A program made the position numbers and the translations under genes. Source: Alternaria dauci (Eukaryota > Ascomycota > Dothideomycetes > Pleosporales > Pleosporaceae). Taken from it: a stretch of 64,000 bases of DNA. Under the pieces are notes generated by a model. That model saw only the letters and a list, made by a program, of their open reading frames with translations, had not been told where the DNA came from and ran no database searches. Positions 10,507 to 21,103 of this stretch are shown in pieces. The DNA is taken from assembly GCF_042100115.1 (NCBI RefSeq), contig NC_091280.1:744001-808000 (forward strand), read 5' to 3'. The stretch's first letter is position 1, and the number at the start of each line of letters is the position of its first letter.

Positions 10507-11631
10507 ATGTCCGTCGTCGTCGAGCAATACAACAAAGAATGGCCACAGCAATTCGAATGTATCAAGTCGGAGTTGGAACATTACCTTGAGGATGTCGACT
10601 ACCTCGCGATTGAACACGTGGGTAGCACATCAGTGCCTGGCCTCGTCGCGAAACCCATCATCGATGTTGACGTCATAGTCACTCGCGATAATGTTCAATC
10701 GGCCATCGACACTCTCATTGCCAAGGCAAAGTTCGATTACCTTGGGGAACTCGGCATCGTGGATCGCCACGTCTTCAAAGACCCCAACCAGTCTCTGCCC
10801 CATAACATCTATGTGTGCGTCGACGGAGCTGCACAAACGCGCAACCACCTCAGCTTACGCGACACGCTTCGCTCAAACGCCGAGTTGAGGGATGAATATG
10901 CACGTGTGAAGCTCGAACTCGCAGCCAATGCGACCAATATCGTCGACTACATGATCGCCAAAGGAAACGTCATCCAGAAAATACTCAAAACCTCTGGCGC
11001 CCTGACAAAAGACGAACTCGCAGCCATCGCACGCGCGAATTCAAAAGGCGAACGCTTTGGCGCCATCAAAACACAGCGTTTGCTCCTCCGCGAGTTCGTT
11101 ATGAAGGACGAGGAAAGTTACTTTCTTCTTGAAGGAAACGAGCAAAACGCACGCTATCAGTATTGGCCCCCACGCACACGTCAAGAAGCTCGTCAGCTCG
11201 TTCTAGAGAACATTCGCAACCACAACGATGTGCCCCGGACCAAGTACGAGCTTGCTGTCGAAAACCTCAATGAGCAATTCATCGGCCGCGTGGGCGCCAT
11301 GACGTCTCAAGCAAACTCCGACTCTCTACCAGGAGAAGCCACCATCAAGCCAGTCACCCATGCCAACCTCTGGTTCTCCTTCTTGCCTTCTATGCAAGGT
11401 CAGGGTTTCGCTACCGAAGCTATGACGGCTTTCATTGATGCTTTAAAGGAACGACTACAGGATCAAGGCAAATTGGAAATGGAGATTGAGTGTGATCCAA
11501 GGAACGAGGCAAGCTGGAAGTTGGCCGAAAGGCTGGGGTTTGAAAGACATAGCCTCACAAAGGAGAAAGAGATGGTCAAGGGGGAATGGGTGGATAGTCT
11601 GGTCATGAAGAAGGTTGTTGGAGACGTGTAA
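10507..11631 (+). CDS. GrpB (UPF0157) domain - GNAT acetyltransferase fusion protein
   Basis: Single exon, 374 residues. The N-terminal half (about 1-175) is a GrpB/UPF0157 domain, a member of the nucleotidyltransferase fold: EHVGSTSVPGL at 36-46 and KPIIDVDVIV give the Gly-Ser and Asp-x-Asp signature of that fold, and LPHNIYVCVDG and HLSLRDTLR follow as in the family. The C-terminal half (about 195-370) is a GNAT domain of the RimJ/RimL type: TQRLLLREF, a WFSFLPSMQGQGFATEAM acetyl-CoA loop, and NEASWKLAERLGF. The ATG at 10507 is preferred over one 42 bp upstream because the GrpB domain starts right there. GrpB substrates are not established; GNAT domains of this type acetylate N-termini or small molecules. 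Cytosolic location is inferred from the absence of targeting signals. Confidence 0.9.
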   Translation: MSVVVEQYNKEWPQQFECIKSELEHYLEDVDYLAIEHVGSTSVPGLVAKPIIDVDVIVTRDNVQSAIDTLIAKAKFDYLGELGIVDRHVFKDPNQSLPHNIYVCVDGAAQTRNHLSLRDTLRSNAELRDEYARVKLELAANATNIVDYMIAKGNVIQKILKTSGALTKDELAAIARANSKGERFGAIKTQRLLLREFVMKDEESYFLLEGNEQNARYQYWPPRTRQEARQLVLENIRNHNDVPRTKYELAVENLNEQFIGRVGAMTSQANSDSLPGEATIKPVTHANLWFSFLPSMQGQGFATEAMTAFIDALKERLQDQGKLEMEIECDPRNEASWKLAERLGFERHSLTKEKEMVKGEWVDSLVMKKVVGDV

Positions 11632-12196
11632 GTCGTACTTTCTTCGGCATTTATCTGACAGAGAGAGGTTGACCTATGACAGGGCATTTGCAGCAAAACA
11701 TGTGAGAAGAGGCAGTAAAGTCAGCAGTAGTATGCGGTTGAGTGCGACGGAACTATTTGAAAGTTGCCATTGACGGACTACCTACTGCAGACCACTGATG
11801 GTGCAGGTTCTTGGCCTCTATGAGCCTTCTAGCTATCCTAACGACCGACCTACGATACCAAATGAGATTCAAACCAAATTAGTGCAGAAATCCCGACCCC
11901 ATCTACACTTCTGTTAATCTTACGCTGTGTCCAGAATAGCGTGAAAGTGGGTCACTACCGACGACCTTTTCGACACAGCGGTGAGAGTGATATTGTTGAC
12001 CGCGCAAGACTCGGTCGGTGCATCAAGAGAGTGTGTTGTATTTAGGAACCAAGGAAAGACGATATGTACAACAAAACCAATTTCCACACGAGATAGATCG
12101 AAGCAGTTCCTCAGCTACAGCTTCCCGCATTGTGCCAACTCAACATCGTATCACGCCGAAATCTCTTCTACACCCGTGCTTCAATCTCGACGCCAT
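11632..12196. other. tail-to-tail intergenic region
   Basis: 565 bp between convergent genes. It should contain both 3' ends and polyadenylation signals. No gene is supported. Confidence 0.5.
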
Positions 12197-12664
12197 CTAG
12201 ATGGGAGTCGCAGTGCTAATGTCGATCAACGTAATTGGTTCAATACCGTTTGGCGTAGGTGCTGCCGCATCCGCATCCACATCCCCAGTGACCGTAGACT
12301 GAAAAAGTGTCGTACTGAAATCAATCAGCGTGATGGGTGCTGGGGTACCACTCGTCTCTATTGGCGTAGAGGCCTCACCGGGCAGCGTGGTCAACGTAAT
12401 TGGTGCAAGACCTTCGCTGGATGTCGCCGTCACGCTAGCTGCCGTGGCAGTGATGTTGGGAAACGTTCCATTTCCTGTTGGGATGGCGGTGATGGTGACG
12501 GTCAAAGTTGTTGTTACGGTAACGGTCTGGGTGTTGGGAGCATGGGGCCAAAACTTTGTTCCCCAATGTGCGTCACGTTTTTGAACATTCGGTATTAGGC
12601 GATCGATTGGTGCAACTAGTGCCAGAGTGGAAGGAATGATCGAAAAGAAGAGGAGAGACTTCAT
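12197..12664 (-). CDS. small secreted Thr-rich protein with repeated PITL motif
   Basis: Single exon, 155 residues. The start at 12664 is chosen because it opens a signal peptide (MKSLLFFSIIPSTLALVAP), followed by a possible Kex2-type site (NVQKR). The mature protein is Thr/Ala-rich with an early alternating VTVTTTLTVTITAI tract typical of fungal wall or surface proteins. Three imperfect copies of APITL/EPITL (LAPITLTTL, PAPITLIDF, IEPITLIDI) are spread over the C-terminal 75 residues. No cysteine pairs and no GPI tail are seen. A TATA element, CTATATATCC on the minus strand, lies at 12747-12755, about 85 bp upstream. I do not recognise a family; candidate wall protein or effector is inference. 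Confidence 0.75.
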   Translation of the reverse strand: MKSLLFFSIIPSTLALVAPIDRLIPNVQKRDAHWGTKFWPHAPNTQTVTVTTTLTVTITAIPTGNGTFPNITATAASVTATSSEGLAPITLTTLPGEASTPIETSGTPAPITLIDFSTTLFQSTVTGDVDADAAAPTPNGIEPITLIDISTATPI

Positions 12665-12746
12665 GCTGACGGTGGCGACGATATGTGCATGAAACAAGGC
12701 TGGAGCTGATAGATGGTGAAGCAGCGGAACAGTATTGCGAAGACAG

Positions 12747-12755
12747 GATATATAG
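12747..12755 (-). promoter_or_regulatory. TATA box of the Thr-rich secreted protein gene
   Basis: TATATAT on the minus strand about 85 bases upstream of the start codon at 12664. Confidence 0.45.
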
Positions 12756-14008
12756 TTTTGTCGACCTCTATGCCATACGTAAGATGAAAGCTGGATGTCA
12801 CCAAACCGGGTGCCTTGACGCGTATACCCCCCAGCATGTTCCTCATCCATTAAGCCACAGAAAACGCCCGCCCCGTACATCCCCTTGAATCCTTCAGCAC
12901 CTAAGCACATCTCAAACAAGTGACCAATAAGATTGATTACTACTAGCAGCATTATGTTCATACCAGCCATATCACCAGAGGGAAGTGGCGATGTATCGAA
13001 AGTTGGACGATGTACTTGCGCGACGCGGGGTCTTTTCGACTTCTCAGATGGACCTCACCGACGGTCACTGTGAATGGCATATGGATCCCATGCAAGTCGT
13101 GGCAAACACTTCGAGGATTCTGGACAGTTTCTCGCACTGCTGCCATTTCCGAGACATACCTGTGGACGCGTCTCTTGAATTCGCTATCAGACTAACGTAA
13201 TCACCAGGGTTATGTATTCTGGCAGGCATCGGACTTTGTGTGCACCGCTGAGTGCATGCAAGCCTCGGCTCAACATGGTCAGACTTACGGACGGAGGTCA
13301 CACAACGGACTTTTGGCAAAGTCCGTACTGCAGGAACCTGAACCCAGGCTGAAATAGAGAGCCCAAGCTTCGGGGCTGTGAGGAAGATAGCTATATCATC
13401 ATTGCTGACTTTCGGCGCAAGCAAATCTGACCCAGCCATGGGTACCTGCGTCACCGAAGAGATTTTGCAACACGACTTGACCGTTAGCGCGCGACTTGTT
13501 CTCGGTTTGACCTCTACATCCACCTGAGCGAAACAACTTGGTGCAAGCTACATCACTGCGGAAAGCTGCGAGTGTACCCCGTTGCCGTCGTGGCGAGCGG
13601 GTAATGTTTGGGATAAGACGAGGCTGGCGCGTGGCTGGGTTCGGACAAAGTCTGCCCCACCTAGCTACATAGGTAATGGCTCACTGCGCACATGATGTCA
13701 TCCCCCTTTCGATCAACTCTTCATCATCACGCATTTTACCTCTGCAAACAGGAAAAAAGTAGTGCTAACATGCTTCGGATTTCTACACAAATATGAATCT
13801 GCGCAGGCTGTTGGCTGAGCTGGATCGTTACACCTATACACGCTATAAGTTACTGCTTCCCCCCGTCACCCCACAAGGACCGTTGGCCTACTGCTCATGG
13901 TGTATGCTTGAAGGCAGTGGTCTCAATCGTCATTCAATGCATACATCAGGCTCCTCTCTCGAAGTTTGCATTTCTTTCAACCTTGATCCTCGCGATTTCC
14001 TGCTAGCA

Positions 14009-14026
14009 TACCTAGGTACCTAGGTA
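14009..14026. repeat. 18-bp perfect palindrome of tandem TACCTAGG units
   Basis: TACCTAGGTACCTAGGTA equals its own reverse complement. It is the longest of several CCTAGGTA-type copies in the window, all outside genes. It could be a regulator site or a mobile-element scar; neither can be shown here. Confidence 0.75.
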
Positions 14027-14491
14027 GCGTCAGAACGTTATCCAACGTAGTTCGTCGTATATAAGAATAAACTCAATCACCTAGTCTTGACTACAGAAAC
14101 TGCATGACTCATTGTTAAGATCAGGCGAATAGGACAGGCCGTAGCCGCTACTGCTTATAACAACCATCTCCGGATCACCACAATGTGTGAACTACTACAT
14201 CCTATAAATCGCTATCCAGTCTAGACCACTACACATGGGCCAAGTCCCGAAGCTACATCATTGGTCCTGTGCATGCGATTTGGCTAGTGAACGGAGATTA
14301 TATGTGCTTCTTGTAGAATCTTGAGATCCCATTCTAGACTCACCCAATACACACGCGCCTCCCTCAACACTGACTGTAGCTTCCTCCAAACAGTAACATC
14401 TCCTTAGCGTACTCATCTTCTCAGACCACGCTTACAGCCTTTTTTAGGTCCTCGTCAATACAGCGATACAGCCACTCACGTACGCCGTTGT

Positions 14492-15284
14492 TTGGGGCTA
14501 TACAGTGAACGCAGTCTATCTGATAAAGCTCACTATGCTATGTGTATTGAGGAGTATGACCGCCGCATTCATGCGGCTCGCATCGTGGTGCAGCCACCCG
14601 CTCAGCGCGAGCACGACTTCTGTCGGCATTGTCTCGACAAGATCTTCTCCCGTCGCAAGATTCAAGACCATGCGGACCTTTATCCGCGGCGTCGCGCTAC
14701 ATGGTTCCAAACCGAGTATCAGGGCGTGTCGGCGCGCAGCCAGCGCTTGGATAGCGAGGCGGACAACGGCCCTCTTATCAAAACCCCGCATTCTGACTAT
14801 TCGTGACCCCGAACGGAGCATACCGGGAAGTTCATGCCGCCATTGCTGCAGATCGCGCAGAAGCGACACGAAGAATGCCACGAACTGCGCCGTCAGTACC
14901 ACACTACGGCCCGGAGCTTACGACTTCCTTCCCCGCAACCTTTACCTTTGGTTGGCAAGCTGCTCAAGTCACCACAGCTTCAGAGAGATCACAGAGGGCG
15001 AAAGGAAGGCCAATGGAAGGCCAAAGAACGGCCGGCCTGCGCCGAGCATATCTAATCACCCCCCAAACGAGAGGCAGTATGCCTAGGAACTACTGCCGCT
15101 TAGTCCTAAAGACGCTGAGTTTCAACATCGTGTAGCAGCTATAGATGCCCGTGAAATACAGTAAGCACAACGCGAGCTACGCATTGAAAAGGAGCGTCAA
15201 AAGCTGCAGCGGCGACAGCAGGAGTTGAATGTTTTGACTGAACATGCTCGAACGTTTCTGCGCCATCGAGATGCGGGTATCTAG
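14492..15284 (+). pseudogene. decayed coding relic with coiled-coil C-terminus
   Basis: The 3' half (frame starting 14505) runs to a TAG at 15284 and encodes an Arg/Glu/Gln-rich coiled coil (ELRIEKERQKLQRRQQEL then NVLTEHARTFLRHRD). That frame is broken by TAG at 15084-15086 and TAA at 15159-15161, both explainable as CAG or CAA changed to TAG or TAA. A different plus frame is open over 14492-14806 and, after one TGA, to 15055; it contains HDFCRHCLDKI, so a frameshift is likely as well. Coding-like composition across two frames with stops suggests an old gene or repeat-family member. I cannot name the family. An overlapping minus-strand open frame (14516-14902) is an alternative reading. Confidence 0.4.
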
Positions 15285-15758
15285 CTGTTCTGGGACACTT
15301 TATGGCTCCATAGAAGAAACAAAGTGCACGATGGTGTCGTGAATATTGTTTGAGAGAAAGTGAGAGCGGAACGGCGTGATGGAGGACGCAGACATGTATG
15401 AAAGAGTTGGAGAGCGATTTGGATGGGTGAACTAGTTGTGATATATTTCCATGGTACGTATCTGTTATCGACTTGTAAACCGATGCGAACGGATATGAAT
15501 CCTATTTGCTTCCGGTGTATGAGGTTGAAGTGCTGTATACAGCTATTACTGTGTACGTTGGGCGTTCGATACTTTCCGCGCTAGCACGAAACAAGTCTAG
15601 TCCCGTCGCTTGCGTTGCACCCCTGCAGGCACAATGTCGATCGCATTCAACTTTTGGTGTCTGTCAGTTGAGTCCACATCAAGCACGACGACATCACGGA
15701 AGGCGTTTGACGATACTACACTCAACCCTTGGAATTCTGCACTGTTTCACTGTTCGAA
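15285..15758. other. intergenic, promoter side of MYND gene
   Basis: 474 bp with no supported gene. It is moderately AT-rich next to the relic. Confidence 0.5.
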
Positions 15759-16153
15759 ATGGCGGATTCGGCGGCCAACCCGGACCTTTCGCCTACCACA
15801 CAGCAAGAATCATCAGGCTCGGCACAACCAGCGTCCACTTCATCGTCGACAGCACCGCCTCAGGCATGTGCGCAATGCGGAAAGTCTCCCGACTCACTTA
15901 AGCAGTGCATCAAATGCCATAGTGTGACATACTGCAACAAGGACTGCCAAAAGGCGCATTTCAAGGCGCACAAGAAAGCGTGTCCTATCCTTGCGCAGGA
16001 GTATGTGAAATTACACGAGCCGAAGATGGCGTCAAAGTCTAGTGCAAGTACGGCTGGAGGAAGAGAGAGGGGATTGCAGAAGTGGCAGGTACGCTGTTTC
16101 ACGTCTGATTACCATGTTAAGGGTGGTGCTAATGTGGATAGTTTGATACTTGA
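15759..16153 (+). CDS. MYND zinc-finger protein
   Basis: Proposed two-exon gene, 15759-16088 and 16142-16153, giving 113 residues. Residues 36-75 form a MYND zinc finger: CAQCGK, CIKCHSVTYC, CQKAHFKAHKKAC, with all Cys and His ligands in the family spacing. MYND fingers bind proline-rich peptides and act as protein interaction modules. A Ser/Thr/Pro-rich N-terminus precedes the finger and a short basic tail follows. The end is chosen because a GTACGC donor follows KWQ and an ATAG acceptor at 16141 leads to FDT and a stop; KWQFDT is a plausible conserved terminus. Without splicing, the frame would run on to 16289 with no recognisable sequence. Confidence 0.8.
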
Positions 16154-17635
16154 ATCTGTATCGACGCAGTGGTGGCGTAGCGATTGGAGAGAAGTGTCTG
16201 GATTCAAAACGAGCTGGGCCAATGAGGAAAGAGGGAGGGGGTGCCTAAGAACAGGTCATAGCAAGCAGCTGCAGCATAGCTCACTGTAGGCTGTTTGTAG
16301 TGTACAAGTGCGAGCAGCTTGGCATGGTGTTTACGATTCTTCGGCCGACTCTTGCACGCAGGCGGGTAATGAGCAAGGTGATTCGCTGTTGGAGAGAAAT
16401 GTCTTGCAGCCGACGCGCAGGTGGATCGATCGCACAGTTGATAGCGAAGTTTTACGTTTGCAGTTTGAGAAGCAAGGCTGGGATTAGACGATTAAACGAT
16501 CAACCCCCGGTAGCCGTGCCCGGCAAGATGGAAAAGTGCGCAATCGGAAGATCCCGTGACAAGTAGCAGAGCGCCGATCGTTAGCCAAAGACGCATCCAG
16601 CTAAAAAGAAGTTTTCCAACGCTGTCAACCAGAAACTGCGCTCGCTAGGCAGAGTTGAGAGGCATCTCGATGGAAGCCTAGACTCGCATGGCCGGCTAAC
16701 CCTGTAGGGCAAGGCGTGTCGCGGCAGCTGAGTGTGGCTGTTCTGTGTGACTGCGGGTAGATAGCTTTGACTTGTCAGACCATCATGCGCAGGCAAGGCC
16801 AAGGGAGTACATGGCGACAGGCGCTGCAAGCTCGCACCATACGCTCGATGGAACGTGTTGTGAGCATGGCTTGCGGGGCTGCTTGGAGGTTTCTTGTTCG
16901 GTTTCTTCGGCCTCTTTGGACTGTCGACTAGCTGGGTAAGAGTCAAAGACAGGAGTAATCAGGAAGGTAAGCGCCGTATTCGTGTACGCACTGGCGAGAC
17001 TGGGTCCCCGCGGGAGGTGTGCGTTCAACTCGTATCCAGCAGCTTCAGGCCTAGCCGGGCTTGTCGTGCAGCATGGACATGATAGACGTCGGTGGAAATA
17101 AAGTCGACGGCACCGCAAAGGCCGATGGGCAGGCGTGAGGGCGATGGAGCCAGGCGGCCATGGCCTGTGGATGCAGGGAGAGGCAGGCGCGGTCAGGCCA
17201 TTCTTGCTGGTGTGAATTGTTTGTGGCCGAGGTCTAGATCTCCGCTCATGAGACCCTGGCCCTCCCAAACACGCTAGTATCAACCGCAGCGAACATCGGG
17301 TACTCACTGCGCGAACCCAACCCAGCCCACACCACACCACCTAATCCGCCGCACTGCGTTGGCCTGGTCTGCTGCTGCTGCTGCTGCTGCTGCTCTCAGG
17401 TCTTGGAGCCAGCAACGGTCCTCCCCCCTCCCAGGCCTCCATTCACTCGTTTGCCGACAGCCCTTCTAACCTGTCGATTCTTCCAACGCGGCCGTTACTG
17501 CCGCCGCGGCGCTACCGCGTTTGTACCTGGACGCCAGATCTTTCAGCCACGTCTCCGTGCGTCTGTTCATCCCACTTGCCCAACACGTAGCGTCATTGTT
17601 CGCGTTACCGGCAAACATCTTAAACCTCGTTGGCC
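16154..17635. other. intergenic 1.5 kb with CTG microsatellite
   Basis: No gene is supported. Minus-strand frames of 120-185 codons are present but they lack domains and overlap other frames. A (CTG)8 run at 17369-17392 lies in the presumed leader or promoter of the next gene. Confidence 0.5.
17369..17392 (+). repeat. (CTG)8 microsatellite
   Basis: Eight uninterrupted CTG triplets about 245 bp upstream of the next start codon, outside any supported coding frame. Confidence 0.9.
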
Positions 17636-19534
17636 ATGATGACGGATCCCCAGTCTCCTTCACATCCTACACAGCAATTTCACACCGAGACTGCCCCTCC
17701 TCCTCCCCCCCTCCAGCAATCCTCCCACGAAGCGTTCCAGCCCAACTCCATCCCACCCACGCCGGATGGAGGCATAGATGCGGGTCCCTGCCCCGACATA
17801 GCGGTTCCCAGCGACATCTCTTCGTTTCTCGATCCTTCTCTGCCGCAGCCTTTCCCGCTGCCTTCCGCCTTACCCCAGCCTCTCAAGACTCCCACCATCG
17901 AGGACCGGCCGCATCTTGATCTGACCCTCAACCTTCCTCAAACTAACTTTTCGCTTCCCGCGTCCACGGTCCTTAGAAGTACACACAATCTGCGTCTACC
18001 CTCGTTTGATATACTAGGCATTGCTGCGCCCCACCCTGATCGTTTCCCACCTCAAGCACATCAGTCCTTCTCTCCCCTAGGCGCTGGACCCCTTTCAAAG
18101 CCAGAGGACCCTCTCCATGCACTCAGCCCACCACTCGACTTCTTCAGTCACGCCAACGGGACCAGCCATACCCCCGTTACCAGTCCCAAAGCAGCCAGAG
18201 CCCGCGTCGGCCACCTGCTGTCTACTCACACGCCTCCCTCGGATACGGAGCCGGGGACGATCAGTTGGGGATCCTTTGTGAACGTACGGACCGTTGGTCT
18301 GGGTTCACCGCCAAATTCTGAGCCAGGCGTGTCGCCAAACCTCGACAGCACTGCCAGTTCGACTGTTCCTCCTCAAGCCCCCATCGTCGTACCCACTCAC
18401 GACGACTTCCACGGCGAGTTCAGCGACGCGCTTAGAATGGCAGCGTGGATAGAAGAGGCCAAACGCACCATCAGTGAGTACTTCCTACGCTCAGGCGATG
18501 CGTAGTTTCATGTACTGAGCAGCCTAGTCTCTGAATCTGGATGCCTGGAATTGGATTCGGTCAAGATATTATCCCACGCGCTTCCCTGCCCGTCGACATC
18601 AGGCCATATTTTTGGTCAGATCATTGCTTCGATTCATGACAGATCCTCGACGCAAACGTCATGGATCAATGTTTTCCATGCGCTTCCCGGCCGCTACACG
18701 CTGATGGACCTACCCAAGTCTCCACCATCCACCCCTGGCCCTGCTGTGGGAGGAGATTCATACTTTACCAGTAAAGTCTTTGACAGCGCAGTGGCGATTC
18801 CTGACTACCAACTCGATTCAAAACTCCTGCCCCCTTCGCCCCGACCCGTTGTGCCACCAGGAAGCATTAATGTCTCCATTGTAGAGCGATACATTCCGCC
18901 TACCAATACGAATGAGTTTGCTGAAATGTTTACGTTCCGGGGTAGGTCCTTGTTGTACGACCGCCTGATCGAGCTGTCTAGTGACGATGGCGTTCTTCTC
19001 TTCATCTACCCGACCAAAACGGGCGCGAGGACCTTCATGCAGCAGTACCTTGGACCCATTCTTGACCCACTTTTGCGAACCGTAACGGTGGTCCATGATC
19101 TTCACTCTGAGCTAGGCAGGAGTCTCGGTCAAATGAGTTCAGTCAATTATCTGGACGAATACGACCACCTAGAAACCCAGGTCCGGAGATATTGCGAAGC
19201 CATGGGTGAAAGACATGCGAATCCCAGGAAGCGGGCCAACTACGAAGTCATTCATGCGGCGAAAGAGGAGGTTTTGTTGCAACGGTCGGCATGGGCGGAT
19301 GATTGGTGGATCAAGCAGGAAAAGCCTCGCGTGCGGGATGTCATCACCAAGTACTTCAGCAAGTCGAAAAAGCTTCCGAGTTCTGAGATGAGTGCCGCAA
19401 CTCTGATTCAGGCTGTCCTGGAGGGGGTATCGGAGCGAGATTATCACGACGGTGAACCCAGCAGAGGCGTAGAAGTTGGTGTCTTCATGGTGAAAAAGAC
19501 AAGGACTGCTACAAGGGTACAGAGAGGAGCATGA
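17636..19534 (+). CDS. conserved-looking protein of unknown function (614 aa)
   Basis: Two exons, 17636-18473 and 18528-19534; the 54-bp intron joins RTI to ISESGCLELDSVKIL in frame. The first 270 residues are Pro/Ser-rich and disordered, holding many SPP/TPP motifs that could be kinase sites. The C-terminal 330 residues look globular: a repeated beta-alpha pattern (GVLLFIYPTKTGARTFMQQYL, LRTVTVVHDL), then a charged helical region (VIHAAKEEVLLQRSAWADDWW), ending in GVEVGVFMVKKTRTATR. No membrane segment or signal peptide. I do not recognise a named domain; a Rossmann-type fold is only a guess from the alternating pattern. Two ATGs lie in tandem; the first is taken. Confidence 0.75.
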
Positions 19535-20285
19535 TGAGGAAGCATATCCAGTGAGAAAACATCAAAACTGGGCGTGAGGCACTAATATCACGGGTGTATG
19601 AAGATCATGATCTCGGGTCGCAATGATCTCAAATTTCGCATAGCATTGCGCGGCGTTAGCGGCATTGATTGAGATCTGTCTGGAACAGCATAAAAGGAAG
19701 CACTTAACATAGTAATGATACCCAGTAATGACTGTCTATTTAATGTTCTTGTGTGTCTTGGAATCTGACTCCAACACTTTCTGTCGCTACGGCAGCTCTA
19801 ACCTCGACGTGCCAAGCCGCTAGCGCGAAAAACTGCCCTTTGCTCACCTATCGGGTCTCACTTTGGCTCCAACCCATGTGGACGTCACTCTAGCTAGGAA
19901 CCTAGGTACTGCGTATTGTGACAAAATTCAAAGACGCCTTGTATCCTGGAAAAGCTTCCTCGCCAAGTGCGGTCACTCAGAACAGGTACGCGCTCCATTG
20001 ACGCGTTTTCACGGCTCTAGCCTCTTTCGTCTGTCAGAATTCAAGGTAAAGATCGGACAGATCACGAAGAACTCTACAGTGATCACGTACGGCATCTTTT
20101 TTTTTCAATTTGTGTCTTCTTTCATGAATCTGCCACAGTGAATCAACCGAAATTTTTGTTCACAGGAGCTGTCTGATTTGAATTTACTAGCAACCAAGGT
20201 ATACCCGCCGTACGAACCAATCTGGTGATCACCAGACCTACAGCGTCGGCTCGGGAGACTGCACGAGCGCTGTGTGATCATCAAA
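19535..20285. other. intergenic, no gene supported
   Basis: 751 bp between co-oriented genes. It carries a CCTAGGTA copy at 19901-19908 and a poly-T tract near 20098-20105. No coding signal was found. Confidence 0.5.
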
Positions 20286-21103
20286 ATGCATGTAAGTTTG
20301 GTTTTCGAACCCTGAATTTCACTCTCTCAACTCTACGTTCCCAACATACCATTGCGTAGCACACTCGCACTTGGTCTTCTCTGGTGTACTCAAGGAGAGG
20401 TCAATTCGCATCTTCGATGAATTGCTTCTGCATCACCCTCGCTATTCTTCTTCACTAATATCTCTGTTAGATCAAAACCCCCCAATCCGCCCTCCTGTCC
20501 AACCATGAAGTCCTCCTGCATTTGCGGCAAGAAGACGCAGAATACACAGGCGCCGATGGAACGGACCGGAAACGCAAGAAGCCGTCTGGTCTGAACCACA
20601 TGTTGCGGGATGTAGGTATTCCAAGATGCGAAGCTTACTTTCAAACAAGACTGACACGCAATAGGGACTCGCCTACCTACAAACCCCAGACTACACGACT
20701 TCATCACTCGCTGACCAACATCCCAACCGGCCCATGACGCTGTACCGAGGACCAAACAGCCTATTCCGCGCGCTGGCGCCCAAGTATCGGTTGAACAAGG
20801 CCGAGTATCTCCAGTTGTATAACCTGAGGCCTACTACGCAAGTCATGCTGGAGTTGGTCATTGAGGAGGTATGCTCGATCCTTGACTATCTTGTTCCATG
20901 TGCATCATCACTGACGCTCAGAAAAGGCGGGTACTCGGTTCACGGAAGACGAACTGCACGACATTCTAGCCATCATCCAGCAAGTCTTTGATGAAGAAGA
21001 AGGCAGTATCCCCGCTGGAGTGGAGAACATGGAGATGCCCAAGATTTCCAATAAGCTGTTGGGTGCTAACAAGAAGAGGAGAAAGGTCAAGCGCAAGGCA
21101 TGA
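20286..21103 (+). CDS. RPC17: DNA-directed RNA polymerase III subunit RPC9 (C17-like)
   Basis: Four exons: 20286-20291, 20471-20611, 20665-20868 and 20927-21103, giving 175 residues. The first exon codes only Met-His before a 179-bp intron; the other introns are 53 and 58 bp. The product fits RPC9, the Rpb4-like subunit that with C25 forms the stalk of RNA polymerase III in the nucleus: SALLSNHEVLLHL near the N-terminus is the family hallmark, followed by a variable loop, the helical LNKAEYLQLYNLRPTTQVMLEL block and FTEDELHDILAII near the end. The basic tail (NKKRRKVKRKA) resembles a nuclear localisation signal. The two-codon first exon makes the start easy to miss; it is supported by the GTAAGT donor and by family length. 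Confidence 0.88.

Larger units (their letters stand above)
12665..14491. other. gene-poor intergenic stretch
   Basis: This 1.8-kb stretch has only short, overlapping frames on both strands. It contains the 18-bp perfect palindrome at 14009-14026, annotated separately. I see no intact gene. Confidence 0.5.

Noticed and set aside
13065..13523. 152-codon minus-strand open frame in the gene-poor stretch
   Set aside because: No signal peptide, domain or splice context, and overlapping plus-strand frames are equally open.
16783..17340. 185-codon minus-strand open frame before the 614-aa protein gene
   Set aside because: Pro/Arg/Cys-rich without domain, overlapping other frames in a GC-rich promoter region.
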